DNA of 47,162 bases from assembly GCA_017460885.1 (NCBI GenBank), contig JAFUAB010000025.1, positions 1 to 47,162 on the forward strand, read 5' to 3'. How positions within the stretch are numbered: position 1 is the first letter of the stretch; every line of letters begins with the position of its first letter. This DNA is from Lachnospiraceae bacterium. Lineage in GTDB: Bacteria > Bacillota > Clostridia > Lachnospirales > Lachnospiraceae. Below, piece after piece: positions 15,656-24,830 of the stretch. The position numbers were made by a program, and so were the translations under genes. The notes beneath the pieces were generated by a model that did not search any database, was not told where the DNA came from, and was given only the letters and a program-made list of their open reading frames with translations.

Positions 15656-17035
15656 ATGAATATTGTTCTTTTGTCCGGCGGCTCCGGCAAGCGCCTGTGG
15701 CCGCTTTCTAACGATATCAGATCCAAACAGTTTATCAAAATATTTCGTGACGCGGACGGAGAATATGTTTCGATGGTTCAGCGAATGTACTCTATGCTTC
15801 TGAGTGTGGATCCTGACGCGGATATAACCATCGCCACCTCCAAATCCCAGGTTTCTTCCATAAATAATCAGATCGGCGGGATCCGTCCCGATGGCTTTGA
15901 GTCCGGATCGAAGGCCAAAGAGATCGGTATTTCCGTAGAGCCCTGCAGACGCGACACGTTTCCCGCGATCGCGCTGGCGGCTTCATATCTTTATCATGTC
16001 CGCGGCGTTCGGGAATCGGAACCGGTTATCGTCTGTCCCATCGATCCTTATGTGGAAAAGGATTATTTTGAATCCCTGAGACTGCTCAGCGACCATGTGG
16101 CCGGGACGGATGTGAATCTGTCGCTTATGGGTATCGAACCGACCTATCCCAGTGAAAAGTACGGCTATGTGATACCAGAGGACAAGAGTCTGTTTGCCGG
16201 AGTATCCTCCTTCAAAGAGAAACCGGATAAAGAGATGGCACAGAAATACATCGATCAGGGTGCGCTGTGGAATGCCGGAGTTTTTGGATTCAGGCTTAAA
16301 TACATGCTGGAAAAAGCCGAAGAGATCCTCGGCACCTCCGACTATAAAACTCTTTTTGATACATATGATACGCTGACAAAGATAAGCTTTGACTATGCTG
16401 TCGGAGAGAAGGAGCCGTCGATCGATGTGCTCAGATTTGCAGGAGAGTGGAAGGATCTGGGTACCTGGAACACCCTGACAGAGGCTATGGATGAGGCTGC
16501 CATAGGTCAGGCGGTGATAAGCGAAAGCTGCCAAAATGTCCATATCCTGAACGAGCTTGACATGCCGGTTCTTGCCATGGGGTGTGAAAACCTTGTGATC
16601 GCTGCCAGCCCCGAGGGGATACTGGTATCGGACAAGGAGCAGTCAAGCTACATCAAGCCTTATGTCGACGCTATGGACGGCCAGGTCAAATATGCCGAGA
16701 AATCCTGGGGCGAATTCAGGGTTATAGATGTGGAGGAAAACAGTCTGACGATACGTGTCACGCTGAATGCCGGACATGAGATGAATTATCACGCTCACGA
16801 GCATCGCAGGGAAATATGGACGGTAACTGACGGAACCGGAGCCGTATGCGTGGATGGGGATGTCAGAAATGTGGCACCGGGAGATGTGATAGAAATCCCG
16901 GCAGGAGTAAAGCATACCGTGCATGCATTCGATACCCTGCGTATCATGGAGGTTCAGCTGGGCACGGATATTCGGACATACGACAAGATCAAATACGAGA
17001 TAAACAGGGGCTGGTATACGGAGACTCAGCCCTGA
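15656..17035 (+). CDS. manC: Mannose-1-phosphate guanylyltransferase with cupin isomerase domain
   Basis: A 459-aa cytosolic enzyme that makes GDP-mannose from GTP and alpha-mannose 1-phosphate. The N-terminal nucleotidyltransferase has the signature LLSGGSGKRLWPLSND (residues 5-20), and the VEPCRRDTFPAIALAA and FKEKPD blocks fit the family. The C-terminal part (about 345-455) is the type II phosphomannose isomerase cupin, with NYHAHEHRREIWTVTDGTG and PAGVKHTV, so it may be bifunctional. The ATG at 15656 has GGAG 6 bases upstream; an in-frame TTG at 15626 is less likely. It should feed the exopolysaccharide genes downstream, and its substrate is also the product of the GH130 phosphorylases upstream. 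Confidence 0.93.
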   Translation: MNIVLLSGGSGKRLWPLSNDIRSKQFIKIFRDADGEYVSMVQRMYSMLLSVDPDADITIATSKSQVSSINNQIGGIRPDGFESGSKAKEIGISVEPCRRDTFPAIALAASYLYHVRGVRESEPVIVCPIDPYVEKDYFESLRLLSDHVAGTDVNLSLMGIEPTYPSEKYGYVIPEDKSLFAGVSSFKEKPDKEMAQKYIDQGALWNAGVFGFRLKYMLEKAEEILGTSDYKTLFDTYDTLTKISFDYAVGEKEPSIDVLRFAGEWKDLGTWNTLTEAMDEAAIGQAVISESCQNVHILNELDMPVLAMGCENLVIAASPEGILVSDKEQSSYIKPYVDAMDGQVKYAEKSWGEFRVIDVEENSLTIRVTLNAGHEMNYHAHEHRREIWTVTDGTGAVCVDGDVRNVAPGDVIEIPAGVKHTVHAFDTLRIMEVQLGTDIRTYDKIKYEINRGWYTETQP

Positions 17036-17050
17036 CACCGGGAGAATAAA

Positions 17051-18601
17051 ATGACTCACAGACAGATAGTAATCATAGGCGCAGGTGTAAGCGGCGCATG
17101 CATCGCACGGGAGCTTTCGAGGCGTGAGCTTGACGTACTTGTAGTTGAGAGGGCATCGGACGTTTGCGAGGGTACATCCAAGGCAAACAGCGGTATAGTT
17201 CATGCGGGATACGATGCCAGGCCCGGCACGCTCAAGGCCGAGCTTAACGTAGAGGGAAACCGTATGATGGCGCAGCTTTCAAAAGAGCTGGATTTCCCTT
17301 TCATAAATAACGGTTCGATGGTGCTGTGCTTCGAGGAAAGCGGGATACCAAAGCTGGAGGAATTAAAGGCGCGCGGAGAGGCAAACGGTGTCGAGGGGCT
17401 TAAGATACTCTATCGCGATCCCGTCTCCCGAAATGCGTCCGGTGACAAAACCGAAGATACATCGGACAATGCTCCGGTATGGGAAACCCCGGCATCCGCA
17501 GAACCCAACATATCTCCGGATGTAGTGGCCGCACTTATCGCTCCCACAGGAGGCATAGTTGATCCATTCCTGCTGAACGTGGCGATGGCCGAAAATGCCA
17601 ATGTCAACGGTGTCGATTTTGCCTTTGATACCGAGGTGGTTTCCATAGAAAAGAATGAGGGAGGGTCCGGATACATCCTTGACGTCATCAGACATCCTTC
17701 GCTCAGGAATCATATTGACGCGGAAACCGGTGACCGGATCAGTGCGGATATCGTGATAAACGCCGCAGGTGTGTTTGCGGACAGATTTCACAATATGGTA
17801 TCCGCGGGAAAGATCAATATAACTGCGCGAAAGGGCGAGTATTGTCTGCTTGACAAAAAGACCGGCGGCTATGTGAGGCATACGCTTTTTCAGCTGCCGA
17901 CCGCCATGGGCAAGGGCGTGCTGATAACACCCACTACACACGGCAACATTCTGATCGGACCTACAGCGGTCGACGTTGAAGACCGTGATACGACGGACAC
18001 AACGGCCGAAGGTCTTTCCGGAGTAATTCAAACGGCAGGCAGAAGCGTTGCAGCCCTGCCGTCCGGTGGAAACATCATAACCAGCTTTGCCGGACTCCGG
18101 GCTCACGAGGATAACGGAGATTTCATTATAAAAGAGGTTGAAGATGCTCCGGGATTCATAGACGTGGCGGGTATCGAATCCCCCGGACTTTCGTGTGCTC
18201 CGGCTATAGGAGTGTACGTGTCGGAGATCGTGGATCGCATATGTCCTTCCGAAATCAAAAAGGATTTCGTTGCAGAGAGACGGGGTATAACATCCATGTC
18301 CCATGCCGATGACGATCTGCGCGCAAAGTGCATAGCCGAAAACCCCGCCTACGCAAACGTTATCTGCAGATGCGAGCTGGTGACCGAGGGAGAGATAGTG
18401 GATGCGATAAACCGCCCTGTCGGAGCGGTTACCCTGGATGGGATAAAGAGACGTGTACGCGCCGGAATGGGCCGCTGTCAGGCAGGCTTCTGTACTCCCA
18501 GGCAGACCGCGATCCTGGCCGGAGAGCTTGGAGTGGACATCGAAAAGATCAACAAGAAGGGATACGGATCCGGGCTGTTAGACGGATACAATAAAGAATG
18601 A
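17051..18601 (+). CDS. FAD-dependent glycerol-3-phosphate dehydrogenase, GlpA-like, with BFD [2Fe-2S] domain
   Basis: A 516-aa flavoprotein that probably oxidises glycerol 3-phosphate to dihydroxyacetone phosphate. The FAD-binding Rossmann motif is IIGAGVSGACIARELSRREL (residues 5-24). The DAO fold continues to about residue 400. A BFD-type iron-sulfur domain follows, with Cys residues in VICRCEL and GRCQAGFCTP. The next two genes, an FAD/NAD oxidoreductase and a DUF1667 protein, form the usual Firmicutes trio with this type of dehydrogenase. It follows manC after 15 bp. Glycerol kinase lies 15 kb downstream, beyond the exopolysaccharide genes. Confidence 0.88.
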   Translation: MTHRQIVIIGAGVSGACIARELSRRELDVLVVERASDVCEGTSKANSGIVHAGYDARPGTLKAELNVEGNRMMAQLSKELDFPFINNGSMVLCFEESGIPKLEELKARGEANGVEGLKILYRDPVSRNASGDKTEDTSDNAPVWETPASAEPNISPDVVAALIAPTGGIVDPFLLNVAMAENANVNGVDFAFDTEVVSIEKNEGGSGYILDVIRHPSLRNHIDAETGDRISADIVINAAGVFADRFHNMVSAGKINITARKGEYCLLDKKTGGYVRHTLFQLPTAMGKGVLITPTTHGNILIGPTAVDVEDRDTTDTTAEGLSGVIQTAGRSVAALPSGGNIITSFAGLRAHEDNGDFIIKEVEDAPGFIDVAGIESPGLSCAPAIGVYVSEIVDRICPSEIKKDFVAERRGITSMSHADDDLRAKCIAENPAYANVICRCELVTEGEIVDAINRPVGAVTLDGIKRRVRAGMGRCQAGFCTPRQTAILAGELGVDIEKINKKGYGSGLLDGYNKE

Positions 18602-18656
18602 TAAGGGAACGCTGACTTAATCAACATTTCATTAAAAGACCGGAGCAGTGATACTT

Positions 18657-20042
18657 ATGGGAAAACACAAAAACCTGATAATAATCGGCGGAGGACCTGC
18701 GGGGCTGGCTGCCGCGGTAGCCGCACACGATGCCGGAGTTACCGATATATTGATAATAGAACGCGATGAACGCCTCGGAGGTATACTGAACCAGTGTATA
18801 CACAACGGGTTCGGCCTTCATACGTTCAAGGAGGAGCTTACAGGTCCCGAATATGCCGACAGGTATATAGAGAGGGTAAAGGAGCTTGGTATACCATACC
18901 GGCTTTCGACCATAGTAACGGATCTAAAGGAGGATACCGTTTCTGACGGATCGGACGAAAACGTAAATCCTTCTGATGGCAAAAAGACTATGCAGGGGTG
19001 CAAAAAGCTTGTAACCACCATGAATGGCGAGGAAGGAATGGTCACATACTCGGCAGATGCGGTGATACTTGCCATGGGCTGCCGTGAAAGAGCCAGGGGT
19101 GCGCTTAACATTCCGGGTACACGTCCGGCAGGCATCTATACGGCGGGAACAGCCCAGTATTTTGTCAATCTCGAGGGGCGTATGCCGGGGCGTGAGGTCG
19201 TGATACTCGGCTCCGGTGATATAGGTCTGATCATGGCCAGACGCATGACTCTGGAGGGGGCACATGTTCAGCTGGTCGCAGAGCTGCAGCCGTATTCGGG
19301 CGGTCTTAAGCGAAATATCGTTCAGTGCCTGGATGATTTCGGGATTCCGCTGATGCTTTCACATACCGTGGTAAAGATCCACGGAAATAAAAGACTTGAG
19401 GGTGTTACGATAGCCGAGGTGGATGAAAAGCTGAAACCCGTGCCCGGCACTGAAAAATATTATCCCTGCGATACTCTTTTGCTCAGTTGCGGTCTTCTTC
19501 CCGAGAATGAGCTTTCCTCCCAGCTGGGAGTGGAATTAAGCAGGGTGACGGGCGGCGCTGTTGTAAATGAGAGTCTGGAGACCTCGGTCAAAGGTGTGTT
19601 CTCCTGCGGAAACGTTCTGCATGTACATGATCTGGTGGATTATGTCTCCGAGGAAGCCGCTGCGGCAGGCAGAAACGCTGCGGAGTATATCAGCCGCCTG
19701 ACCGAATCCGGAGCCGGCAAAGGATCGGAAACTGATGAGGAACCGGTTCAGACCGGGCGCGGTACCGTGTCAGATGCAATAACGATAGTCCCCGAGGGCG
19801 GTGTGCGATACACCGTTCCGGTAACGATCCGTCCCGCTCATATGGCGGAGCTTACAACCGTGCGGTTCCGTGTGGGCGCGATCAAAAAGGATGTGGATGT
19901 TGTCGTGTATGCCGACGGACGGGAGCTGTCCAGAATTCATAAAAGGATCATGGCTCCGGGAGAGATGGAGCAGGTGATCCTCAAAAAGGATAATGTGCTG
20001 TCGGGCGGCGTTCCGGCGGAGTTGAAGATAACCATAGAGTAG
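18657..20042 (+). CDS. NAD(P)/FAD-dependent oxidoreductase, partner of the GlpA-like protein
   Basis: A 461-aa pyridine-nucleotide disulfide-oxidoreductase-like protein. The FAD motif is IIIGGGPAGLAAAVAA near the N-terminus, the NAD(P) motif is VVILGSGDIGLIMARRM in the middle, and ILNQCIHNGFG and AMGCRERARG are typical of this GlpA-associated group. A C-terminal beta-rich extension follows (about residues 375-461). It probably passes electrons between the dehydrogenase and NAD or another carrier. The start at 18657 is preferred over GTG 18648 because GGAG (18642-18645) is better placed for it. It is followed at 20 bp by the DUF1667 gene. Confidence 0.88.
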   Translation: MGKHKNLIIIGGGPAGLAAAVAAHDAGVTDILIIERDERLGGILNQCIHNGFGLHTFKEELTGPEYADRYIERVKELGIPYRLSTIVTDLKEDTVSDGSDENVNPSDGKKTMQGCKKLVTTMNGEEGMVTYSADAVILAMGCRERARGALNIPGTRPAGIYTAGTAQYFVNLEGRMPGREVVILGSGDIGLIMARRMTLEGAHVQLVAELQPYSGGLKRNIVQCLDDFGIPLMLSHTVVKIHGNKRLEGVTIAEVDEKLKPVPGTEKYYPCDTLLLSCGLLPENELSSQLGVELSRVTGGAVVNESLETSVKGVFSCGNVLHVHDLVDYVSEEAAAAGRNAAEYISRLTESGAGKGSETDEEPVQTGRGTVSDAITIVPEGGVRYTVPVTIRPAHMAELTTVRFRVGAIKKDVDVVVYADGRELSRIHKRIMAPGEMEQVILKKDNVLSGGVPAELKITIE

Positions 20043-20062
20043 AGTGTGTCATGGGGAACATA

Positions 20063-20428
20063 ATGAACCATAAAGAACTGATATGCATAAATTGTCCGAT
20101 GGGCTGCATGCTGAGTGTGGATATTGACGAAAACGGCGAGATGACCGTCAGCGGCAATAACTGTCCGCGAGGGGATATATACGCCCGCAAGGAGCTGACG
20201 GATCCAACCCGGATCGTGACCTCGACCGTCAGTGTCAGGAACGGCGAGCTCCCTGTAGTATCGGTAAAGACTGCTTCGGATATACCCAAGGATAAGATCG
20301 GTGCGGTTATGGATTCCCTCAGGGGAGTCACTGTGGAAGCACCTGTTACGATCGGTGAGACGATAGTTAAGGATGCAGCCGGTACGGGAATTGATATTAT
20401 CGCCACCAAAAATGTAGGCAGACAATGA
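20063..20428 (+). CDS. DUF1667 protein, small Cys-rich subunit
   Basis: A 121-aa protein of the DUF1667 family, the third member of the GlpA-like / oxidoreductase / DUF1667 set. Four Cys are seen near the N-terminus: ICINCPMGC, then NNCPRGD. They are probably ligands of an iron-sulfur cluster or zinc. The start at 20063 gives the family-typical beginning MNHKELICINC and has GGGGA 5 bases upstream; ATG 20051 is possible. Its exact role in electron transfer is not known. Its stop overlaps the start of the first glycosyltransferase, so this operon runs directly into the exopolysaccharide genes. Confidence 0.87.
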   Translation: MNHKELICINCPMGCMLSVDIDENGEMTVSGNNCPRGDIYARKELTDPTRIVTSTVSVRNGELPVVSVKTASDIPKDKIGAVMDSLRGVTVEAPVTIGETIVKDAAGTGIDIIATKNVGRQ

Positions 20429-21210
20429 ATGCAAAGATATCGATAATCGTAGTAACTTTAAATGCCGGCAGGGAGCTTACGGCAACGATCAAGAGCATCC
20501 TTACACAGGAATATGAGGATATGGAGATCCTGATCAAGGACGGCGGCTCTACAGACGGCTCGACGGATCATCTGCCGGACGATCATCGCATCCGGTTGAT
20601 CGCAAAGCCCGATACCGGTATCTATGATGCCATGAATCAGGCACTTGAACTTGCGACGGGAGATTTTTGCTTTTTTCTTAACTGCGGTGATTATTTATAT
20701 GATATACGCGTGTTAAGCGATATTTCAAAATATCTTAATGACGGGAATATCGTTGTATACGGTGATATCTTTGACAGGATAGCGGGTACCCGCGTAGCGT
20801 CAAATCCGGAGATCGATGAGTTTGCACTGTATCGAAACGTGCCGTGTCATCAGGCATGTATATATGATCGAAAGATGCTGCTGGCTCATCCTTTTCAGAC
20901 CGAATATAAGGTGCGTGCGGATTACGAACAGTTCCTGTGGTGTTACTATATTGCAAGGGCTAAGATGATATATGTTGACCGGACCATCAGCTCATATATG
21001 GGCGGCGGATTCTCCGAGACCCGTGAAAACAGACGGATCTCGGCAATGGAACACAGGGAGATAGTAGCCAAATATATGGCGCCGGAGAATATCAGGATCT
21101 ACAGACGCAGAATGAGAATGACTCTGGCTCCGCTCAGGGCATTGATAGCGGGCAATCCGGTCACAGGCGGATTATATAATAAACTCAAATCCAGGGTATA
21201 TAAAAAATGA
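20425..21210 (+). CDS. Glycosyltransferase family 2
   Basis: A 261-aa GT-A-fold enzyme that transfers a sugar from a nucleotide donor to the growing lipid-linked repeat unit at the cytoplasmic face. It begins with KISIIVVTLNAGRELTATIK; the nucleotide-binding part is EILIKDGGSTDGSTD, and the metal-site region is FCFFLNCGDYLYD, as in WcaA-like enzymes that have N-x-G-D in place of DxD. Donor and acceptor cannot be told from sequence. The gene overlaps the DUF1667 gene before it and the GT4 gene after it by 4 bp each. Confidence 0.9.
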   Translation: MNAKISIIVVTLNAGRELTATIKSILTQEYEDMEILIKDGGSTDGSTDHLPDDHRIRLIAKPDTGIYDAMNQALELATGDFCFFLNCGDYLYDIRVLSDISKYLNDGNIVVYGDIFDRIAGTRVASNPEIDEFALYRNVPCHQACIYDRKMLLAHPFQTEYKVRADYEQFLWCYYIARAKMIYVDRTISSYMGGGFSETRENRRISAMEHREIVAKYMAPENIRIYRRRMRMTLAPLRALIAGNPVTGGLYNKLKSRVYKK

Positions 21211-22508
21211 AAGTACTGTGGGTAGTTAATCTTCCCATGCCGGTCATTGCGACACAGCTGGATCTTCCCGTTTCCAACAGGGAGGGCTGGCTCACCGGTA
21301 TAATCGAGAAGATCGGCCTGAAGCCTTATAACGAAAGATTTAATCTGGCGGTTGCTTTTCCGGTAGACGGGGGCGGTGTGGTCATTAATCGCGAGGTTAC
21401 CATCAGTGAGCAGTTCAGAGTCCGTGCGTATGGATTCGGTGAGAATACCGATGCACCGTATAATTATGATCCTGCGCTTGAGCAGACCCTTCGAGCCGTT
21501 ATAGATGATTATAAACCCGATATACTGCATGTTTTCGGAACGGAATTTCCCCATTGTCTGGCAGCCGTAAGGGCTTTCGACGATCCGGAGCATACGATTC
21601 TGGGTATCCAGGGATTGTGTTCGAGGATCGCGGAGCATTATACAGCCGATATCCCCATCACGGTCAAATACGGTATGACGCTGCGGGATCTGATCAGACG
21701 CGATAATATCTGGCAACAGATAAACAAATTCCGCAAGCGTGGAGTGAACGAGGTTGAGGCGATCAGGCTGACCGGTCATGTTGCCGGGCGCACCGCTTTC
21801 GACCGGGATGTCTGTGAATCGATACATCCGGGTGTTAAATATCATCATCTCGGCGAGACCATGAGGACGCCTTTTTATCAGGGCAGCTGGAAACCGGAGA
21901 ACTGTACTCCTCACAGCATATTCTTAAGTCAGGGCGACTACCCGCTCAAGGGTTTTCACTATGTGCTTCGGGCTTTGCCGAAGATACTGGAGGCATATCC
22001 GGATACGGTCGTATATGTGGCCGGAGCCAATCTGCTGTCCGATCAGACCTGGAAGGACAGGCTAAAGAGAAGCTCCTACGGACGTTATCTCAAAAAGCTT
22101 ATACGTAAGAATCATCTTAAAGGGCATGTTGTCATGCTTGGTAAGCTGAACGCGGATCAGATGAAGGAGGAGTATCTGGCGAGCCACGTTTTTGTGTGCC
22201 CTTCATCATTGGAGAATTCGCCGAACTCTCTGGGTGAGGCGATGCTTCTGGGTGTACCCTGTGTAGCCGCCAATGTGGGCGGTATTCCGAGCATGATGGT
22301 CGGAGGACAGGATGGGATCCTGTATCCTCCCGGTGATGTGGATGCTCTTGCCAATGCTGTGATCGAGATTTTCGAAAAGGACGAGATCACCAAGCTTTAC
22401 AGCCGCAATGCCAAGCATCATGCCCACGAAACACATGACTCCGATAACAATTATTCAGCGCTTATGGTGCTGTATTATGATATGACTATCTTTAAAAACG
22501 CTGATTGA
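21207..22508 (+). CDS. Glycosyltransferase family 4
   Basis: A 433-aa GT-B-fold retaining glycosyltransferase. The C-terminal donor domain shows the usual GT4 blocks: FLSQGDYPLKGFHYVLRALP, HVFVCPSSLENSPNSLGEAM with the catalytic-site Glu, and GVPCVAANVGGIPSM. The N-terminal acceptor domain starts with MKVLWVVNLPMPVIA. It likely adds one sugar of the exopolysaccharide repeat unit in the cytoplasm; specificity cannot be assigned. It overlaps the preceding GT2 gene by 4 bp, and a 36-bp gap precedes the next GT4. Confidence 0.9.
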   Translation: MKVLWVVNLPMPVIATQLDLPVSNREGWLTGIIEKIGLKPYNERFNLAVAFPVDGGGVVINREVTISEQFRVRAYGFGENTDAPYNYDPALEQTLRAVIDDYKPDILHVFGTEFPHCLAAVRAFDDPEHTILGIQGLCSRIAEHYTADIPITVKYGMTLRDLIRRDNIWQQINKFRKRGVNEVEAIRLTGHVAGRTAFDRDVCESIHPGVKYHHLGETMRTPFYQGSWKPENCTPHSIFLSQGDYPLKGFHYVLRALPKILEAYPDTVVYVAGANLLSDQTWKDRLKRSSYGRYLKKLIRKNHLKGHVVMLGKLNADQMKEEYLASHVFVCPSSLENSPNSLGEAMLLGVPCVAANVGGIPSMMVGGQDGILYPPGDVDALANAVIEIFEKDEITKLYSRNAKHHAHETHDSDNNYSALMVLYYDMTIFKNAD

Positions 22509-22544
22509 TTTGGGCATATCCCTTTGAAAAGAGGAAGGCAGGGA

Positions 22545-23810
22545 ATGAAATTCACATTCGTATCCAACTACATGAACCATCACCAGCAGCCGTTCTGTGA
22601 TGCTATGTACTCGGCGCTGGGTAAGGACTTTACTTTTGTGGCTACCATGCCAATGGAAAAAGAAAGAGTCGAAATGGGCTGGGATGAGAGTCTGAGCCGG
22701 CTTCCCTATGTCAGACTTTTGTACGAGGACCCTTCAGCCGAACAGCTGATCTACGACAGTGATGCCGTACTTCTCGGATGGACGGGGAGAGAGGATATCG
22801 CCCAGAAAAGACTTATGTCCGGCAAGGTTACGATGCGTGTCAGCGAAAGGCTTTACCGAGAGGGCAGAAACAGGGCGATTTCTCCCAGAGGGCTGATCGC
22901 CAAGTACAGGGAGCATATCCGGTTTCGCAAAAAACCGGTATATATGCTTTGCGCCGGAGCCTATGCCGCTGCCGATTTTGACCTGATCCGGGCTTATCCC
23001 GGCAAACTGCTTAAGTGGGGCTATTTTCCTCCTTTTATAGAAAACAGTGAAAAAGATATCGATGCAAAACTGGATTCCCCGGAGCTGATCAGGATCGTTT
23101 GGGTCGGCAGATTTATCCCGCTCAAGCATCCGGAGTATATGGTTGAGCTTGCGCGTACGCTCAGAGCGGAAAAGATCAATTTTGAGATAGATATGATCGG
23201 CGACGGCGAAATGCTGGATCAGATCAAAAAGGAAGTTGATGACGATGATCCTGCAGCCGGCAAAAAGCCGGTACCGCAGTATATGCAGAGCTTTGAGGAG
23301 CCCGAAGAAGCAGTCAGGCCGCTGTCCGAATATATACGTTTTCATGGGGCGCTTCCGCCCGGGGAGGTTCGCCGCATAATGGGCGAATCTCATATACATA
23401 TCATGACGTCCAATCAGCTGGAGGGCTGGGGAGCCGTGATCAATGAGGGGATGAATGCAGGATGTATAGAGATAGCCTGCTATCTTTGCGGAGCGGTGCC
23501 ATTTCTTATCCGCGACAACGAAAACGGCCTGATCTACGATCATGAGATATGTGAGGAGATGGAACAGGTGGTTTTGAGGGTGCTGAGGAATCCCCGCGGA
23601 TATGCACATCTTGGGAGTCGCGCTTACAGGACGATACGTGATGAATGGAATGCGGAGCTGGCTGCCGGGAGACTGCTGAAGTTTACGCAGAGCCTCCTTC
23701 GCGGTGACACACCGGAGCTTCCGGAATCCGGTCCTTTATCTCCGGCTCCGCTGCTCGTTTCCGCAGCCGAGCCTGCAATATACAGTTTTTCATCATATTT
23801 TAAATTTTAA
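22545..23810 (+). CDS. Glycosyltransferase family 4
   Basis: A 421-aa GT-B-fold enzyme, starting MKFTFVSNYMNHHQQPFCDA. The donor-binding half contains IVWVGRFIPLKHPEYMVELA, a loop with EYIRFHGALPPGEVRRIM, and SNQLEGWGAVINEGMNAG, which holds the conserved E-x7-E-like stretch of GT4. The ATG at 22545 is chosen because GAGGAAGG (22531-22538) lies 6 bases upstream; the TTG at 22524 lies before that site. A segment of about 25 acidic and Pro-rich residues (EVDDDDPAAGKKPVPQ) is inserted in the donor domain. The stop overlaps the next start by one base. Confidence 0.87.
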   Translation: MKFTFVSNYMNHHQQPFCDAMYSALGKDFTFVATMPMEKERVEMGWDESLSRLPYVRLLYEDPSAEQLIYDSDAVLLGWTGREDIAQKRLMSGKVTMRVSERLYREGRNRAISPRGLIAKYREHIRFRKKPVYMLCAGAYAAADFDLIRAYPGKLLKWGYFPPFIENSEKDIDAKLDSPELIRIVWVGRFIPLKHPEYMVELARTLRAEKINFEIDMIGDGEMLDQIKKEVDDDDPAAGKKPVPQYMQSFEEPEEAVRPLSEYIRFHGALPPGEVRRIMGESHIHIMTSNQLEGWGAVINEGMNAGCIEIACYLCGAVPFLIRDNENGLIYDHEICEEMEQVVLRVLRNPRGYAHLGSRAYRTIRDEWNAELAAGRLLKFTQSLLRGDTPELPESGPLSPAPLLVSAAEPAIYSFSSYFKF

Positions 23811-24799
23811 TGAAGATCAGTATCATAATTCCCGCTTATAATTGTCAGGATTGTCTGGAGCGAAGTGTGAGAAGCGTGTGTGCTCAGACTCATTCCGACC
23901 TTGAACTTATAATAGTTGATGACGGATCTGCCGATTCTACGGGGGAGATCGCGGATGCTCTCGCCCTGACGGATCCGCGGATCAGGGTTCTGCATCAGTC
24001 CAACGGAGGGACTTCGCGCGCCAGAAATGCCGGAATCAGGACAGCAAAGGGTGAGTATATTGGTTTTGTCGATGCGGATGATGATATAGAACCGGATATG
24101 TATGAGCGGCTCCTTGGGTTTATTCTGGAAAAAGGCCTTAAATGCGCACAGATCTGCAGGGACGAGAGAGCGGCTGACGGAAAACCGCTTCCCATGGTGG
24201 TCACTCCTCCCGAAAAGCCCAAGATCATAGACTCGAAGGATTTTTTGAAGGAGCTCCTGCTTCACCGGGGAGACTGCTCCATGTGTACCAAGCTTACCCA
24301 CCGCAGCCTCTTTGAGACCGGAAGGTTCCCTGACGGAGAACTGAATGAGGATTTCAGGATCTTTGTAGGCTTTCTCGAAAATATGGACGGAGTAGGCAGC
24401 CTGCCTGAAACAGGTTATCACGTAAATTATCGTGAAGGGAGCAATACCAGAACCGACACATATACTTTTTCCCGTGTATTTAAGGATATAGTAGTGAATG
24501 CCGATCGTGCGGAAGAGCTGGTCGCCCGTAAATATCCGGAGCTTTCGGTCTATGCCAGGAGATTTGCGCTTGTTCAGAGACTGGATTATATGATGCATAT
24601 CCCCGTGCCGCAGATGGATCGGGGAGACTCATTTTATACCGGAGTGGTCGGTTATCTGCGCAGACATCGTGCAGACATCCGTTCCAATCCGTATCTGTCC
24701 GATGACCAGAGGAATAAGCTCCGCATCATGTCGGTTGCGCCGAGGCTGGCCAGAACCGTTCATTCGATGATAAAAAGTGTGTCGCGGGGACGGTCCTGA
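23810..24799 (+). CDS. Glycosyltransferase family 2
   Basis: A 329-aa GT-A-fold enzyme with strong family motifs: MKISIIIPAYNCQDCLERSV, then LIIVDDGSADSTGEIAD, NGGTSRARNAGI and the metal-binding FVDADDDIEPDMYERL. The C-terminal third is less conserved. The last residues (SVSRGRS) and the TGA stop are translated from a copy of the dispersed GACGG repeat, so the repeat landed at, or replaced, the original 3' end. It is part of the exopolysaccharide operon and follows the GT4 gene without a gap. Confidence 0.9.
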   Translation: MKISIIIPAYNCQDCLERSVRSVCAQTHSDLELIIVDDGSADSTGEIADALALTDPRIRVLHQSNGGTSRARNAGIRTAKGEYIGFVDADDDIEPDMYERLLGFILEKGLKCAQICRDERAADGKPLPMVVTPPEKPKIIDSKDFLKELLLHRGDCSMCTKLTHRSLFETGRFPDGELNEDFRIFVGFLENMDGVGSLPETGYHVNYREGSNTRTDTYTFSRVFKDIVVNADRAEELVARKYPELSVYARRFALVQRLDYMMHIPVPQMDRGDSFYTGVVGYLRRHRADIRSNPYLSDDQRNKLRIMSVAPRLARTVHSMIKSVSRGRS

Positions 24800-24810
24800 T
24801 GACACATTTT
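24776..24810. repeat. Single copy of the GACGG repeat family at a gene end
   Basis: AGTGTGTCGCGGGGACGGTC followed by CTGATGACACATTTT. It has the same core and GTGTC/GACAC ends as the other copies and supplies the stop codon of the upstream GT2 gene. Confidence 0.8.
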
Positions 24811-24830
24811 AGCTGTTAAACCGGTGTATC

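Noticed and set aside
17363-18304. 313-aa minus-strand open frame opposite the GlpA-like gene
   Set aside because: The + strand frame has clear FAD and BFD motifs, while the minus frame has none and no binding site.
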